Assembly: GCF_001422985.1 (NCBI RefSeq)
Contig: NZ_LMNL01000036.1
Location: 131,501-195,500, forward strand
DNA length: 64,000 nucleotides
Source: Methylobacterium sp. Leaf117
Lineage (GTDB): Bacteria > Pseudomonadota > Alphaproteobacteria > Rhizobiales > Beijerinckiaceae
Direction: 5' to 3'
The position numbers and the translations under genes were made by a program. Shown here piece after piece: positions 7,750-16,861 of the stretch. A model generated the notes under the pieces. It ran no database searches. It was not told the origin of the DNA and worked only from the letters and a program-made list of their open reading frames with translations. Positions within the stretch are counted from its first letter, which is position 1; every line of letters starts with the position of its first letter.

Positions 7750-8067
7750 TCAGCGGCCCAGCCGTTCCCCGCTTTCGCCGAGCCTAGCGCGATCGGCGTG
7801 GGATTGCGCGCCGCGCCACGGGACTTTTCGATCGAACTCCGCCAGCGTGTCCCGGGATGCCGGCAGCGGCGAGGCCGCCATCCGGGCGATCTCGGCCGCG
7901 CCCTCCCGAAGCGCCGTCTCGCGAAGCGCGTCCGGCAGGGCGCCCCAGACCGCAGCCGCGGCGAGAGCCGGGGCCGGTGCGATCGGGCGACCCATCTCGG
8001 CGGAGCGCTGCAGCGCCAGCCACGACAGCACGCCGATGACCAGGCCGGCGCGGATGAGGAACGACAT
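7750..8067 (-). CDS. Hypothetical protein with N-terminal membrane segment, 105 aa
   Basis: Family not recognised. From ATG 8067 the protein begins MSFLIRAGLVIGVLSWLAL, a probable signal anchor, followed by Ala-rich sequence and a charged C-terminus. An upstream ATG at 8088 would add seven residues. It lies 38 bp before cydB on the same strand, in the place where cydA would be expected, but shows no CydA features: no histidine/methionine heme ligands, no multiple helices and far too short. It may be a small anchored protein of unknown role, or a spurious frame. Confidence 0.45.
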   Translation of the reverse strand: MSFLIRAGLVIGVLSWLALQRSAEMGRPIAPAPALAAAAVWGALPDALRETALREGAAEIARMAASPLPASRDTLAEFDRKVPWRGAQSHADRARLGESGERLGR

Positions 8068-8400
8068 GGGTCCGGTCCGGGCGCGCACCGGCAGGGGGCC
8101 GGGCAGGCGCGCCCGAACACTCCGCGCTCACCGGTAAACACCCCCTGACGCCGGCGGGGTCGTTCGTCGAAATGGTAAACGCAAGCTTATCCAGGCATCG
8201 TTACGGCTATCCCAGCCTAGTGACCCGAAAACGACTATCGCACCGACCGATGATGGTTACGACCCGGAAAGCATGACGAGACAATAGGGCCGTCCTGCGC
8301 AAGACTCGCTTAAGTCGCGTCTGCGAGGTTCGGGTCAGTCGAGTTTTCGTCGAGCCAAGGGGCGTCGGAGTGGCCGGTCAGGTCCGTCTCCGCGCTGTGC
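8068..8400. other. Intergenic region upstream of a histidine kinase, no gene seen
   Basis: 333 bp between two divergent genes. The stretch from about 8160 to 8280 is less GC-rich than its surroundings, which fits a promoter region, but I see no confident -35/-10 pair. I find no tRNA or hairpin with a U run. Confidence 0.5.
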
Positions 8401-10368
8401 GTGTCGGTATTGCGTATCTACAGTGCCCTGGCGTCCCTCATTGATATCCGCCTCGCCGGACTCGTCCACGAGTCGGTGAGCGAGGAGAGCGGCGTCCGCT
8501 TCCGGCACGAGCGCTTTCTCGTGTCTCGTCTGGCCACCGGCCTGATGATGATGCTCTGCCTGCCGCCCTATCTCGTCCTGCGTGGCGTCCCGACCGGCAT
8601 CGAGGCGCTGGCGATCGCGGGCCTGCTGCTGCCGATCTTCGCCGCGGTGCTGCTGTCGCGCACCGGAAGCCTGTGGCTCGCCCACGGGATCTCGTCGGCC
8701 GGTCTCACCGGGGTCGTGGTCTGCCTCGCCATGATGACGGGCGGCGCGGAATCGGCCGCCGCGATCTGGCTGGTGGCGATCCCCCTCGAAGCGGTGGTGT
8801 CGGGATCGCGCCGGGCTACCCTGGCGGCCGCCATCGTGGCCGCCCTCGGTGCCCTCGCGGTGGCGCTGCTGCCGCCGCTCGCCGAGGGAACGCCGCTGCC
8901 GGAATGGTCGCGCGCCCTGGCCATGCCGGTCTTTGCCATCACGGCCATCGGCCACATCGCCGCCCAGGCCCTCGAACATTTCCGCCATGAGGGCCGCTGG
9001 CTCGCCCGGCTGCGCGACAACGAGCGGCGCGACCGGATGCTGCTCTCGGCGATCGACGACCTGGTGACCTGGCACGACGAGAACGGCCGCGTGCTCGAAG
9101 CCAGCGCCTCGGCCACCCGGTTCGTCGGTGCCGAGCCGACGCTGCTGCACGGCCACGGCCTGCTGGAGCGGGTCCATGTCGGCGACCGTCCCCTGCTGCT
9201 CCAGGCGCTCAGCGATGTCGCCGCCCACGGCCGCCCCGCCACCGTCCAGTTTCGCCTGCACCTCGACGCCGCCGCGATCCGCCCGGACGGTTATCGGCCG
9301 GACAGCCAGCGCGACGGCGCCCCGCGGGTGATCTTCGCCGAGATGCGCATCCACCGCATCGAGGGCCCGGCGACCGGCGTCAGCATTCCGGGACGGCTGC
9401 AGTCCAGCGTCGTCGCGGTAACCCGCGACGTGACCGAGCATCGCCGCCACTCCGAGGAACTGGAGCAGGCGCGGGCCGAGGCCGAGCGCGCCGACGAGGT
9501 GAAGAGCCGCTTCCTCGCCAATGTCAGCCACGAACTGCGCACCCCGCTGAATGCGATCATCGGGTTCTCCGAGGTCCTGGCGGGGGAGGGCGGCCTCGCG
9601 ACCGATCCCGAGCGGACGCGCGAATATGCCGGCATCATCCGCAATTCGGGCCAGCACCTCCTCGAAGTGGTCAACACCCTCCTGGACATGTCCCGGATCC
9701 AGAGCGGCCACTTCGACTACGCGCCGGATACGCTCGATATGCGCGCCCTGGTCGAGGCCTGCTGCGATCTCATGCAGCTCAAGTTCGATCAGGCCGGGGT
9801 GATTCTGGTGCGCGATGTCGGTCCCGCGCCGGTGGAGATCACCGCCGACCTGCGCGCCTGCCGGCAGATGTTCATCAACCTTCTGTCGAACGCCCTGAAG
9901 TTCACCCCGCGCGGCGGGCGCGTGGAAGTCGGCCTGCGCTGGTCCGGCCAGAACCTCGACCTGATCGTGGCCGATACCGGGATCGGGATCAGCGCGGCCG
10001 ATCTGCCGCGTGTGGGCAGCCCGTTCTATCAATGCGCCGGTGGCTATGAGCGCACCCACGAGGGCACCGGGCTCGGCCTCTCGGTGGTTCAGGGTCTCGT
10101 CGGCCTGCACGGCGGCGCCATCACTCTGGAGAGCACCCGCGGGGAGGGGACCACCTTCACCGTCACCCTGCCGCGCGCCTGCCGGGTCGCCGGCGGCAGC
10201 ATCCCGACCGCGGCGATCCGGGCTCGTCCGCGCCCGCCGATGGTCGGCGGCAGCCTCGTGGCGGCCGCAGGGGCCGGGCCGGTACCGAAGCGCCGGACCA
10301 TGGGACTGTTCGAATCGAGCCCGGAGCCGGTGCGCGAGAGCTACGTCCCCCTGCGGCGGGCCGGATGA
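8401..10368 (+). CDS. Membrane-bound PAS-type sensor histidine kinase
   Basis: 655 residues from GTG 8401. Hydrophobic segments fill about residues 40-190 (around six helices). Next come a PAS-like sensor region (about 210-345; MLLSAIDDLVTWHDENG), a short coiled linker and a HisKA domain with phospho-acceptor H377 in FLANVSHELRTPLNAIIGF. The ATPase domain follows with N box NALKFTPRGG, G1 DTGIGI and G2 GTGLGLSVVQG. There is no receiver domain. The overall plan resembles DivJ/PleC-type kinases of the alphaproteobacterial CtrA network, but I cannot assign it to one. The C-terminal about 70 residues are low complexity. No cognate regulator is adjacent. Confidence 0.85.
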   Translation: MSVLRIYSALASLIDIRLAGLVHESVSEESGVRFRHERFLVSRLATGLMMMLCLPPYLVLRGVPTGIEALAIAGLLLPIFAAVLLSRTGSLWLAHGISSAGLTGVVVCLAMMTGGAESAAAIWLVAIPLEAVVSGSRRATLAAAIVAALGALAVALLPPLAEGTPLPEWSRALAMPVFAITAIGHIAAQALEHFRHEGRWLARLRDNERRDRMLLSAIDDLVTWHDENGRVLEASASATRFVGAEPTLLHGHGLLERVHVGDRPLLLQALSDVAAHGRPATVQFRLHLDAAAIRPDGYRPDSQRDGAPRVIFAEMRIHRIEGPATGVSIPGRLQSSVVAVTRDVTEHRRHSEELEQARAEAERADEVKSRFLANVSHELRTPLNAIIGFSEVLAGEGGLATDPERTREYAGIIRNSGQHLLEVVNTLLDMSRIQSGHFDYAPDTLDMRALVEACCDLMQLKFDQAGVILVRDVGPAPVEITADLRACRQMFINLLSNALKFTPRGGRVEVGLRWSGQNLDLIVADTGIGISAADLPRVGSPFYQCAGGYERTHEGTGLGLSVVQGLVGLHGGAITLESTRGEGTTFTVTLPRACRVAGGSIPTAAIRARPRPPMVGGSLVAAAGAGPVPKRRTMGLFESSPEPVRESYVPLRRAG

Positions 10369-10459
10369 GCCGCCGCCCGGATCCCCGTCACGCCGAATGT
10401 GTCGGGCATCGCGCCATGCGGTGCCCGTATCCCGTTGCGATCCAGACCGAGGAGCCATG

Positions 10460-11158
10460 ATGCGCGAGCCGCAAGCACGCCGCGACCAGCGAGAGATCGT
10501 CGTCCCGTCCCGGAGCCGCGAACCCCGCCCCGCCGGTCATCGGCGCCCGGCGGCCCGGGCTTCGGGCCGCTTCACGGCCTTCGGCGCCCTGGCCGCCGGT
10601 GCCGGCCGCGCCTTCCTGCGCCATCCGGGAGAAGTCGTCGGGGTCGTCGTCGTGCTCGGCGCCGTGTCGATGATCTGCCTGAATGCCCTCGGCTACCAGA
10701 TGGGCCGGCACCCGGCGCCGATCTTCCCGAAGGTCGCCGCAAAGCCGGCCTTGTCCCGCGTGGCCGAGGCACCGAAGCCGGCGGTCCCGGCCGTGAAGCC
10801 GCCGGTAACGGCCTCCGAGGTCGCGCGCCCGGAGACGGTTCGGGCCGAGCCCGTGAAGGCGGAGGCGGCGCCCCGGACCCCGCGCGACGGCATCGGCGAT
10901 CTCATCAAGGCCGGCGAGCCCGCGGGCGCCGAGACCACCGCCTCGGTGGCGAGCCTCGGCGGCCTGTCGATCGCCCAGGCCCAGCGCGCCCTGGTCAAGC
11001 TGGGATACGGTCCCCTGAAGGCGGACGGGCTGATGGGGGCGAGCACCCGCGCGGCCCTCGAGCGGTTCGAACGGGACCGCAAGCTGCCGGTCAAGGGCGA
11101 GCCGTCCCAGCGGACGTTCCGCGAACTCGCGACCCGCGCCGGCGTGACCCGGGGCTGA
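10460..11158 (+). CDS. Membrane-anchored peptidoglycan-binding domain protein
   Basis: About 232 residues. A basic, disordered N-terminus is followed by one membrane segment (VVGVVVVLGAVSMICLNALG), a Pro/Ala/Lys/Val linker, and a C-terminal PG_binding_1-type domain (SIAQAQRALVKLGYGPLKADG ... STRAALERFERDRKLPVKG). The layout suggests an inner-membrane protein reaching into the periplasm to bind the wall. Two consecutive ATGs occur at 10457 and 10460; GGAG at 10451-10454 is better spaced for the second. It follows the histidine kinase by about 90 bp and could be cotranscribed. Confidence 0.75.
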   Translation: MREPQARRDQREIVVPSRSREPRPAGHRRPAARASGRFTAFGALAAGAGRAFLRHPGEVVGVVVVLGAVSMICLNALGYQMGRHPAPIFPKVAAKPALSRVAEAPKPAVPAVKPPVTASEVARPETVRAEPVKAEAAPRTPRDGIGDLIKAGEPAGAETTASVASLGGLSIAQAQRALVKLGYGPLKADGLMGASTRAALERFERDRKLPVKGEPSQRTFRELATRAGVTRG

Positions 11159-11189
11159 TCCGCCGGAAGGGCGTGCTATAGCCTCCGGC

Positions 11190-11531
11190 ATGGCACGCCT
11201 GCGATCGGATTTCTGGGTCTCCGCCCATCTGCGCCGTCTCGGCATCGAGGGCATCGCCGCCGTCCAGCGACGGCGCGGCTCGGCCGAGGCCGGAGCCATC
11301 TTCGTGAAGGTCGATCGCCTCGACGGCCGCGCCGATCTCTACGGCCCGGCCCCGCAATCCCTGGTTGACACGGAGGCGGATGGCGACCGGCGCTTCGTGT
11401 CGCTCCTGCAGGAGGCCATGCCGGCGGACGTGGAAGTCCGCCTCGGCAAGGAGCTGCGCTTCGACGACGATCTCTGGATCATCGAGATCGACGACCGCGC
11501 GGGCCGCCACTGCCTCGATCTCGCGGAATAG
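11190..11531 (+). CDS. DUF1491 family protein
   Basis: 113 residues. It matches the alphaproteobacterial DUF1491 pattern: N-terminal RSDFWVSAHLRRLG, GAIFVKVDRLDGRADLYGP, and a C-terminal DDLWIIEIDDRAGRHCLDL. Function unknown; probably a small cytoplasmic protein. It lies 31 bp after the peptidoglycan-binding gene and converges with the DUF2336 gene. Confidence 0.8.
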   Translation: MARLRSDFWVSAHLRRLGIEGIAAVQRRRGSAEAGAIFVKVDRLDGRADLYGPAPQSLVDTEADGDRRFVSLLQEAMPADVEVRLGKELRFDDDLWIIEIDDRAGRHCLDLAE

Positions 11532-11568
11532 CCGGCGCTGCCTTCGTGCGGACCGGGCGGCCTCCCGA

Positions 11569-12693
11569 TCAGCTCGACTGGCGCAGCCGGGTCGGCAGAA
11601 GGGTGCGCAGGGGCGGTCGCTCGGACGCGACCTGCTGCTGGCGCAGGCGCGGCGCGTCGGGGGCTGCGTAGGGCTGATGCGCCGTCGCGGCGGCGCGTTC
11701 CTGCGGCGTCCAGTCGAGGATCGCCGCCAGGACGTCGCGCGCGGCGGCGCGGGGCAGGGTCCGGAACAGCTTGACCAGATTGAACACGCGGTCGACCGAG
11801 CTGGCGACGGTCTCGTTCAGGGTCAGGTAGATGTACACCGCCTCCTCCTCGTGGAGGCCGGCCGCGCGCAGGGCCACCGTCAGCAATTCATAGCGCAGTG
11901 ACGGGTCGGGGGTGGCGGTAAGAAAGCCCTTGGGCAGTCCGAGCAGCTGGGTGATCGCCCCGATGAAGCCTGAAATGTCGCCGCGGGCCGAGAACTCGGT
12001 GAGCACCGTACCCGCCTCGCGGGGTGCGGGCGGGAGTGGCCTCAGGGCTGCCGTGGCCATCATGGCGTGCCCGATCGCCTCGCGACGGGACTCGTCGGCG
12101 TAGAGGAACAGCGGGGCGACATCGGCATGCGCCAGGTCGCGCCGGGCCAGGAATACCCGGGCGAGATCGGGCCTGCGCCGGGCGCGCCCGACGAGGCGGG
12201 CCAGCATCTCGCTCGGCAGGTTCGCGGCCGGGTTCTGGGCCAGCGACTTGTCGATGGCGGGATCGTCGCGGGCGATCAGTTCGGCGAGGGTGGCGCGGCT
12301 GAGATCGTGCCGGCTTGCGATGGCGGCGCCGATTTCGGCGCCGTCGCTCAGGGCCGCGTCGATCATGGGCTGGATCAGGATGGGGGCGCCGGCGATGACG
12401 GCGTCCCGGGCGCCGCCGCCCCGGGCGATCAAGGCCGCCAGCAGGGCGGGCGGGGTGTCGGGAAACGGCGCGAGCTTGCGGGCGACCGCCTCGGCGGTCT
12501 CATCGTCCACGATCGGGATCAGGCCGCCTGCCAGGGAGGCGAACGACGACATCGTCTTCCGGTCGCGAACCGACGCGGACAGAAAGAGGTCCGTCTGGAC
12601 ACGAAGGATGACGGGTTTCAGATCGAGGTTGTCGAGACGCGACAATTCGATCAGGCCGGAGAGGTCCGGCGCATCGTCGAAAGATGGGGACAT
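11569..12693 (-). CDS. DUF2336 domain-containing protein
   Basis: 374 residues, largely helical, without signal peptide or membrane span. The arrangement of short helical repeats (AEAVARKLAPFPDTPPALLAALIA; AVIAGAPILIQPMIDAAL; LSRATLAELIARDDPAID) is typical of DUF2336, a HEAT-like family common in alphaproteobacteria with no established biochemical role. The C-terminal segment has DRVFNLVKLFRTLPRAAARDVLAAILDW. Transcribed toward DUF1491; about 290 bp separate its start from the hemY-like stop upstream. Confidence 0.75.
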   Translation of the reverse strand: MSPSFDDAPDLSGLIELSRLDNLDLKPVILRVQTDLFLSASVRDRKTMSSFASLAGGLIPIVDDETAEAVARKLAPFPDTPPALLAALIARGGGARDAVIAGAPILIQPMIDAALSDGAEIGAAIASRHDLSRATLAELIARDDPAIDKSLAQNPAANLPSEMLARLVGRARRRPDLARVFLARRDLAHADVAPLFLYADESRREAIGHAMMATAALRPLPPAPREAGTVLTEFSARGDISGFIGAITQLLGLPKGFLTATPDPSLRYELLTVALRAAGLHEEEAVYIYLTLNETVASSVDRVFNLVKLFRTLPRAAARDVLAAILDWTPQERAAATAHQPYAAPDAPRLRQQQVASERPPLRTLLPTRLRQSS

Positions 12694-12827
12694 GGCACTT
12701 CGGTTACGCAGAACTCGCTGATCCCGAGGATTAGCGGAATTGCGTGAACCGACCTTTAAGCACGGCGCCCCGGGAGCGTCCCTGCTTGCGCCATCCTGCT
12801 CAGGTCATCCTTGCTTGTGCTTTCGTC

Positions 12828-12892
12828 GATCGAGCCATGCGATTGGGCCATGGGATCGGGCCATGTAATTGGGCCATGCGATCGGGCCCTGA
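12828..12892. repeat. 13-bp tandem repeat, five copies
   Basis: Five head-to-tail 13-bp units, consensus GATYGGGCCATGN, fill 12828-12892 between hemY and the DUF2336 gene. The last unit has GGGCCCTGA in place of GGGCCATG. Confidence 0.85.
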
Positions 12893-12898
12893 TCGCCA

Positions 12899-12926
12899 AG
12901 AAGCCCGACCGCGGGGCCGGGCTTCT
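12899..12926 (-). terminator. Hairpin downstream of the hemY-like gene
   Basis: AGAAGCCCG (12899-12907) and CGGGCTTCT (12918-12926) form a 9-bp perfect stem with a 10-nt GC-rich loop, about 57 bp beyond the stop at 12983. There is no convincing U run, so it is only a candidate terminator. It directly abuts the 13-bp tandem repeat. Confidence 0.45.
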
Positions 12927-12982
12927 GAAACTAAATTCGGACTTTTGAGCCGCCGAGGTTAATCCGGCCCGCCGGGGCTTGG

Positions 12983-14617
12983 CTATCCGGCCCGCCGGGG
13001 CTTGGTGGCGTCGCCCTGCGATTTCGGTGCCGGGAAGACGACCGGGGTCGCCGTGTTTCCGACGAGCGGACCGGAATCCGGCCTTGCCGCGGCTGCCGCC
13101 ATGCCGGCGGCCACGGGTGCCGTGCCGTTGGGGGCACTCGACGGGAACAGTACCGTCGCGGTTCGGATCTCGGTCGACGTTTCCGCCTTCGGCACCGGCG
13201 TTGTGGCCGGGGACGGCGTCGACGGGGCCGGGATGGTCCCGGGCGCGGAAAGCCTGCCCTCCGTCATGGCTGGGTCCGCCTTGGACGCGGATTCGCCGTT
13301 CGCATCGCCCTGTGCCTCTTCGGGACCGGCGAGGAGTTCGGTCGGCGTCTTCCACACGAATGCGTCCAGGCGGCCGCTCACCGGCGAGACGGGAGCCCAG
13401 GTCTCGGAGGCGATGCCGTCGGCGATCCACAGCGGGTCGCGCGGCGCGTGGGCGGCGCGCGACAGCCACTCGCGGGCGCGGCCCGAGCCGCTGCCGTGCT
13501 CGGCTTCCTCGATGCGCGCCATGGTCAGGCAGGTGCGTACGGTCGGACGGTCGGCCAGGAGCGGCGCCAGGGCATCGCGGGCCTGTCCGAACTCGCGAGC
13601 CTCGTAAGCCGCCTGCGCCATGGCGAGACGGGCTTCCGGGTGCCAGGAGGAGATCTTCGCCAGGGTTTCGGCCCGGGCCATGCGGTCGCGCACGGAATCG
13701 CCGGTGCGCAGGTTGAGGTAGGTCTTGGCGAGGTCCGGGTGCGGGCCGGTGCGCCAGGTCGCCTCGAGGATCTTGGCCGCTTTGCGCAGGTCGCCCCGTC
13801 GCACCATCAGGCGCGCCGCGAGAACCGAGGCCGGAACGAGATCCGGTGCGAGCTTGACGGCCTTCAGGACCCGCTCGGTGGCCGCTTCCGGCTCGCCCGC
13901 CTCGCGCTCCTGCGCGGCGGCGGTGAGCAGCACCGCGCGCTGGCGCCGGGCGGTGGTCTTGTCGATGAGGCCGAGGGAAGCGCGACGCTCAACCGTCTCG
14001 TTGGCGCCGCTCCAGTCGCCGTCGGCGCATTGCGCTTCGAGAACGGCCTCGTTGGCCCAGGTGACGCTGGGGGCGAGGCGGGCGGCCTCGGCCGCATAGG
14101 CGCGGGCGGAGGCATCGTCCTCGCGACGGCGTGCCTCGACGAAGAGGCCGCGCAGGCCGAGCACCCGTGTCTCAGGATCGTTGACCATGCGCTGGAAGGC
14201 CTGCTCGGCCGCCTCGCGATCGCCCGAGATCTGAGCGGCCTGCGCCTTCAGCAACAGGGTCAGCGGCTCGGCGCCCAGCAGGCGCTCGGCATCGCTGGCG
14301 TGCCGGCGGGCGGCCAGCGGATCGCCCGACCCGACCGCCACCATGCCACGCGACAGGGCCGAGAAGCCCTTGGCCCGGCGCCGGTCGCGCGAGCCGCGCA
14401 CCAGGGTCTCCGGCAGGGTGATGAACCCGCGCACGATGGCCCAGATGAAGCCGATCACGATGGCGGCGATCAGGACGCCGATCAGCCCGATGGCGAGGCT
14501 GGTGGCCACCTCGTAGCCGTTCCACACGATGGTGACGGTGCCGGGATGGTCGGCGACCCAGGTCGCGCCGTAGGCGGCAACCGCGAGAAGGGCCAGGAAG
14601 GCGAGGGCGCGCCACAT
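12983..14617 (-). CDS. hemY: HemY-like tetratricopeptide membrane protein
   Basis: 544 residues from ATG 14617; an open extension to 14662 lacks family features. Two N-terminal membrane helices (residues about 3-22 and 38-62, ending IWAIVRGFI) are followed by TPR-like helices with phrases such as LLKAQAAQISGDREAAEQAF and AARLMVRRGDLRKAAKILE, as in the HemY_N/COG3898 family. This is not the HemY protoporphyrinogen oxidase of Gram-positives; its biochemical role in heme synthesis is unproven. The C-terminus is a long Pro/Ala/Thr-rich tail (about 420 onward). It follows the Mic60 gene on the same strand, 126 bp downstream. Confidence 0.82.
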   Translation of the reverse strand: MWRALAFLALLAVAAYGATWVADHPGTVTIVWNGYEVATSLAIGLIGVLIAAIVIGFIWAIVRGFITLPETLVRGSRDRRRAKGFSALSRGMVAVGSGDPLAARRHASDAERLLGAEPLTLLLKAQAAQISGDREAAEQAFQRMVNDPETRVLGLRGLFVEARRREDDASARAYAAEAARLAPSVTWANEAVLEAQCADGDWSGANETVERRASLGLIDKTTARRQRAVLLTAAAQEREAGEPEAATERVLKAVKLAPDLVPASVLAARLMVRRGDLRKAAKILEATWRTGPHPDLAKTYLNLRTGDSVRDRMARAETLAKISSWHPEARLAMAQAAYEAREFGQARDALAPLLADRPTVRTCLTMARIEEAEHGSGSGRAREWLSRAAHAPRDPLWIADGIASETWAPVSPVSGRLDAFVWKTPTELLAGPEEAQGDANGESASKADPAMTEGRLSAPGTIPAPSTPSPATTPVPKAETSTEIRTATVLFPSSAPNGTAPVAAGMAAAAARPDSGPLVGNTATPVVFPAPKSQGDATKPRRAG

Positions 14618-14743
14618 GAGATCAGAAGCTCCTGGGAGGGGCGTCGGCCGATTCGGCGACACCGAGAGTCGGGGGCGGGAGCGCGTGGCGCTCCCGCGCG
14701 AAATGGGTGAGGCCGCCGGTACGATGGGTCGGCGGCCGCCGGA

Positions 14744-16861
14744 TCAACGGGACGCGCCGGTGGCCGGCAGGCCCTTGAAGGCGTCGGCAAGCAACCCCTG
14801 AGCCGCATCCGCAGCGGCCGCCCGCGACGCCAGCTTGGTGCCGAAGTCGCCCGCTGCCGCCCGGTCGGCCTCGGGCAGGGCCGCGAAGGCGGCGGCCGCC
14901 TCCTTGATCGCGCCGCGATCGAGGGCGTCCTGGACCTTCGGAGTCTCGTCCGCGGCGGCCGCGTTGGCTCCGCCGCCGGTGGCCGGTGCATCGACCCGGC
15001 GCACCTGCACGATCGATTCGGCCATGCTCATCAGCTTGGTGCCGATGTCGCCGCTCTCGGCCACGGCCTTGCTCTGGGCCGCCCGGCGCTGTGCCGCGAT
15101 CTTCTCGGCGATCGGCCGGAATTCGGCCGCCAGGGTCCGGGCCGTCGGCGCGCCCTTGTCGGCGAAGACCGCCACGGCGGTCAGGCGGGCCGGGTCGCCC
15201 GGCTCGAGTCCACGCAGCGCCGCCAGCGCGTCCGCGTAGGGCGCGCCGGTGTTGAGGGCGGTGGCGATCCGGTCGGCCGAGACGACCCGGAGGGCCGCCT
15301 GCAGGGTCGCGGTCTCAGCCCGCTCCGAGACCGCCTTGTCGAGCCCGGCGATCTTTTCGGATTGGGCCTGAAGTTGGCGCTCCACGGCCTTCGCCGCCTC
15401 GGTCGCCTGGGTCTTGGCGGCATCGGCCACTTTCTCGCTGGCCTGGGTCGCGGTCTGGACCGCTTCCGTCGCGGCCTGGACCCGCGCTTCGAGGGATTGC
15501 TGGAGCGCCGCCACCTTCTGGCTCAGGGCCTGCGCGGCCTCGGCATTGGCCTTGGTCTTGGCCTCGACGTCGCCCTGGAGCGCGGCGAGCTTGGGGGCGA
15601 GATCGGGGGTCGCGACCGGCTTCGGCGCGGCGTCGACCTTGCCTTCGATCGCCTTCATGCGCTGCTCGAGGGCGCCGATCTGCGGTGCCACGGCGGGCAT
15701 CGCCGCCATCCGCGTCTCGCCGCCCTGGTCCCGCCCGGGCTCCTCCTGGAGAGCCGAGACGCGCTGGTCGAGGGCGTCGAGACGGGCCGTCAGCTCGGCG
15801 GGTACGGCGGCCGGAGCCGCCGAACCCTCGGCGGGTGCGGTTGTCCCGCCCTGGGCCGCGTTGGCCTTCTCCAGGGCCTGACGCGCCGTCGACAACGCCT
15901 CGGGCACCGCCTTCAAGGCGGTCTCGTTGGCGGCCACGCGCTTGTCGAGGCCGGTGATGGCGTCCTTGGGCGCCAGGGCGGCCACGCGCTGGTCGAGGGC
16001 GTTCAGCCGCGCGTCATCGCCAGCGGGCAGCAGGCCGCTGCGGGCGACACCGAACAGGAGACCGGCGCCGACGACACCGCCGAGCAGGCCGGCCGTGGCC
16101 AGCGATCCGAAGCCCGGACCGCGCGCGGCAGCTGGCGCCGCCGCTGCGGCGGGAGGCGCGGGCGTGATGCGCGGCGTGGTGGAACCGGCCGGCTTCGGCG
16201 CCTCGCCCTTCGAGGGCTCAGTTTTCCAGGCGTTCGGCTTTCCGGCGTCCGGCTTTCCGGCGTCCGGCTTCCCGGCGTCCGATTTGCCCGCCTCCGGCGC
16301 GGATTTCGGATCGCCCGGCTTCGCCCCGACGGCCTGGGCACCCGACGCGGCACCGACCATCCCGGCCGCGACCGTGGCGGCTGCGGCGGGCTTCGCCGGC
16401 GGCGCCGGGTCGGGGAGGCGCTTGGCCTTCAGGTCGATGATCGGCCCGTCGGTGACGGACGAACCGGGACGCCCGCCGGGCGGCGTCGAGCCGAATGCAC
16501 CGGACTTCGGCGCCTCGGGCTTGGCCGTGTCCGGCTTACCGGTGTCCGATTTACCGGCCTCCGGCTTCAGGATCTCGGCCTTGGCCGCTTCGGTCTTCAC
16601 GGCGTCGGTCTTGGTGCCTTCCCCAACGCTCTCCCGGGCGGCCTCCGTCTTCGGAGCCTCACCCTTGGGGGCATCCATCTTCGGCGGCTCGGACTTCAGC
16701 GGCTCGGATTTGACGGGGCCGCCGGCGGACATGTCGGGCTTGGCCGACGCCTCGCCCTTCGGCGGCACGGGCTGGCCCGGCATCGACGGCTTGGCGGGCT
16801 CGGGCGGCCGGTTGCCGGTGGGAGATCCCGGACGGTTGGCGTCGCTGTTGGGTGGTTTCAC
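14744..16861 (-). CDS. Mitofilin/Mic60-like inner-membrane protein (COG4223)
   Basis: 705 residues. Alphaproteobacterial Mic60 homologues shape inner-membrane invaginations and are the bacterial relatives of the mitochondrial MICOS subunit. Layout: a Lys/Pro/Glu/Asp-rich disordered N-terminus (1-about 245), one membrane helix (about 250-275; LATAGLLGGVVGAGLLFGVA), a long periplasmic coiled coil (about 280-520), and a C-terminal mitofilin-like domain (LPEADRAAAGDFGTKL). The disordered part contains five-residue GKPDA-type repeats (DNA 16222-16296). It lies between hemD and hemY, the neighbourhood reported for alphaproteobacterial Mic60, which supports the call more than sequence alone. Confidence 0.8.
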   Translation of the reverse strand: MKPPNSDANRPGSPTGNRPPEPAKPSMPGQPVPPKGEASAKPDMSAGGPVKSEPLKSEPPKMDAPKGEAPKTEAARESVGEGTKTDAVKTEAAKAEILKPEAGKSDTGKPDTAKPEAPKSGAFGSTPPGGRPGSSVTDGPIIDLKAKRLPDPAPPAKPAAAATVAAGMVGAASGAQAVGAKPGDPKSAPEAGKSDAGKPDAGKPDAGKPNAWKTEPSKGEAPKPAGSTTPRITPAPPAAAAAPAAARGPGFGSLATAGLLGGVVGAGLLFGVARSGLLPAGDDARLNALDQRVAALAPKDAITGLDKRVAANETALKAVPEALSTARQALEKANAAQGGTTAPAEGSAAPAAVPAELTARLDALDQRVSALQEEPGRDQGGETRMAAMPAVAPQIGALEQRMKAIEGKVDAAPKPVATPDLAPKLAALQGDVEAKTKANAEAAQALSQKVAALQQSLEARVQAATEAVQTATQASEKVADAAKTQATEAAKAVERQLQAQSEKIAGLDKAVSERAETATLQAALRVVSADRIATALNTGAPYADALAALRGLEPGDPARLTAVAVFADKGAPTARTLAAEFRPIAEKIAAQRRAAQSKAVAESGDIGTKLMSMAESIVQVRRVDAPATGGGANAAAADETPKVQDALDRGAIKEAAAAFAALPEADRAAAGDFGTKLASRAAAADAAQGLLADAFKGLPATGASR
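16222..16296. repeat. 15-bp coding tandem repeat inside the Mic60-like gene
   Basis: Five consecutive 15-bp units, the central three nearly identical (GCTTTCCGGCGTCCG), encode repeated GKPDA-like pentapeptides on the minus strand. Similar but more diverged repeats recur near 16510-16570. Length variation by whole units would keep the frame. Confidence 0.75.

Noticed and set aside
7750..8067. Small gene upstream of cydB as a truncated cydA
   Set aside because: Has one hydrophobic segment and none of the CydA heme-ligand or Q-loop sequence.
8335..10458. 707-residue minus-strand ORF
   Set aside because: Antisense of the histidine kinase gene; no protein features.
12828..12892. Possible small CRISPR array
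   Set aside because: Units are 13 bp with no spacers; it is a simple tandem repeat.
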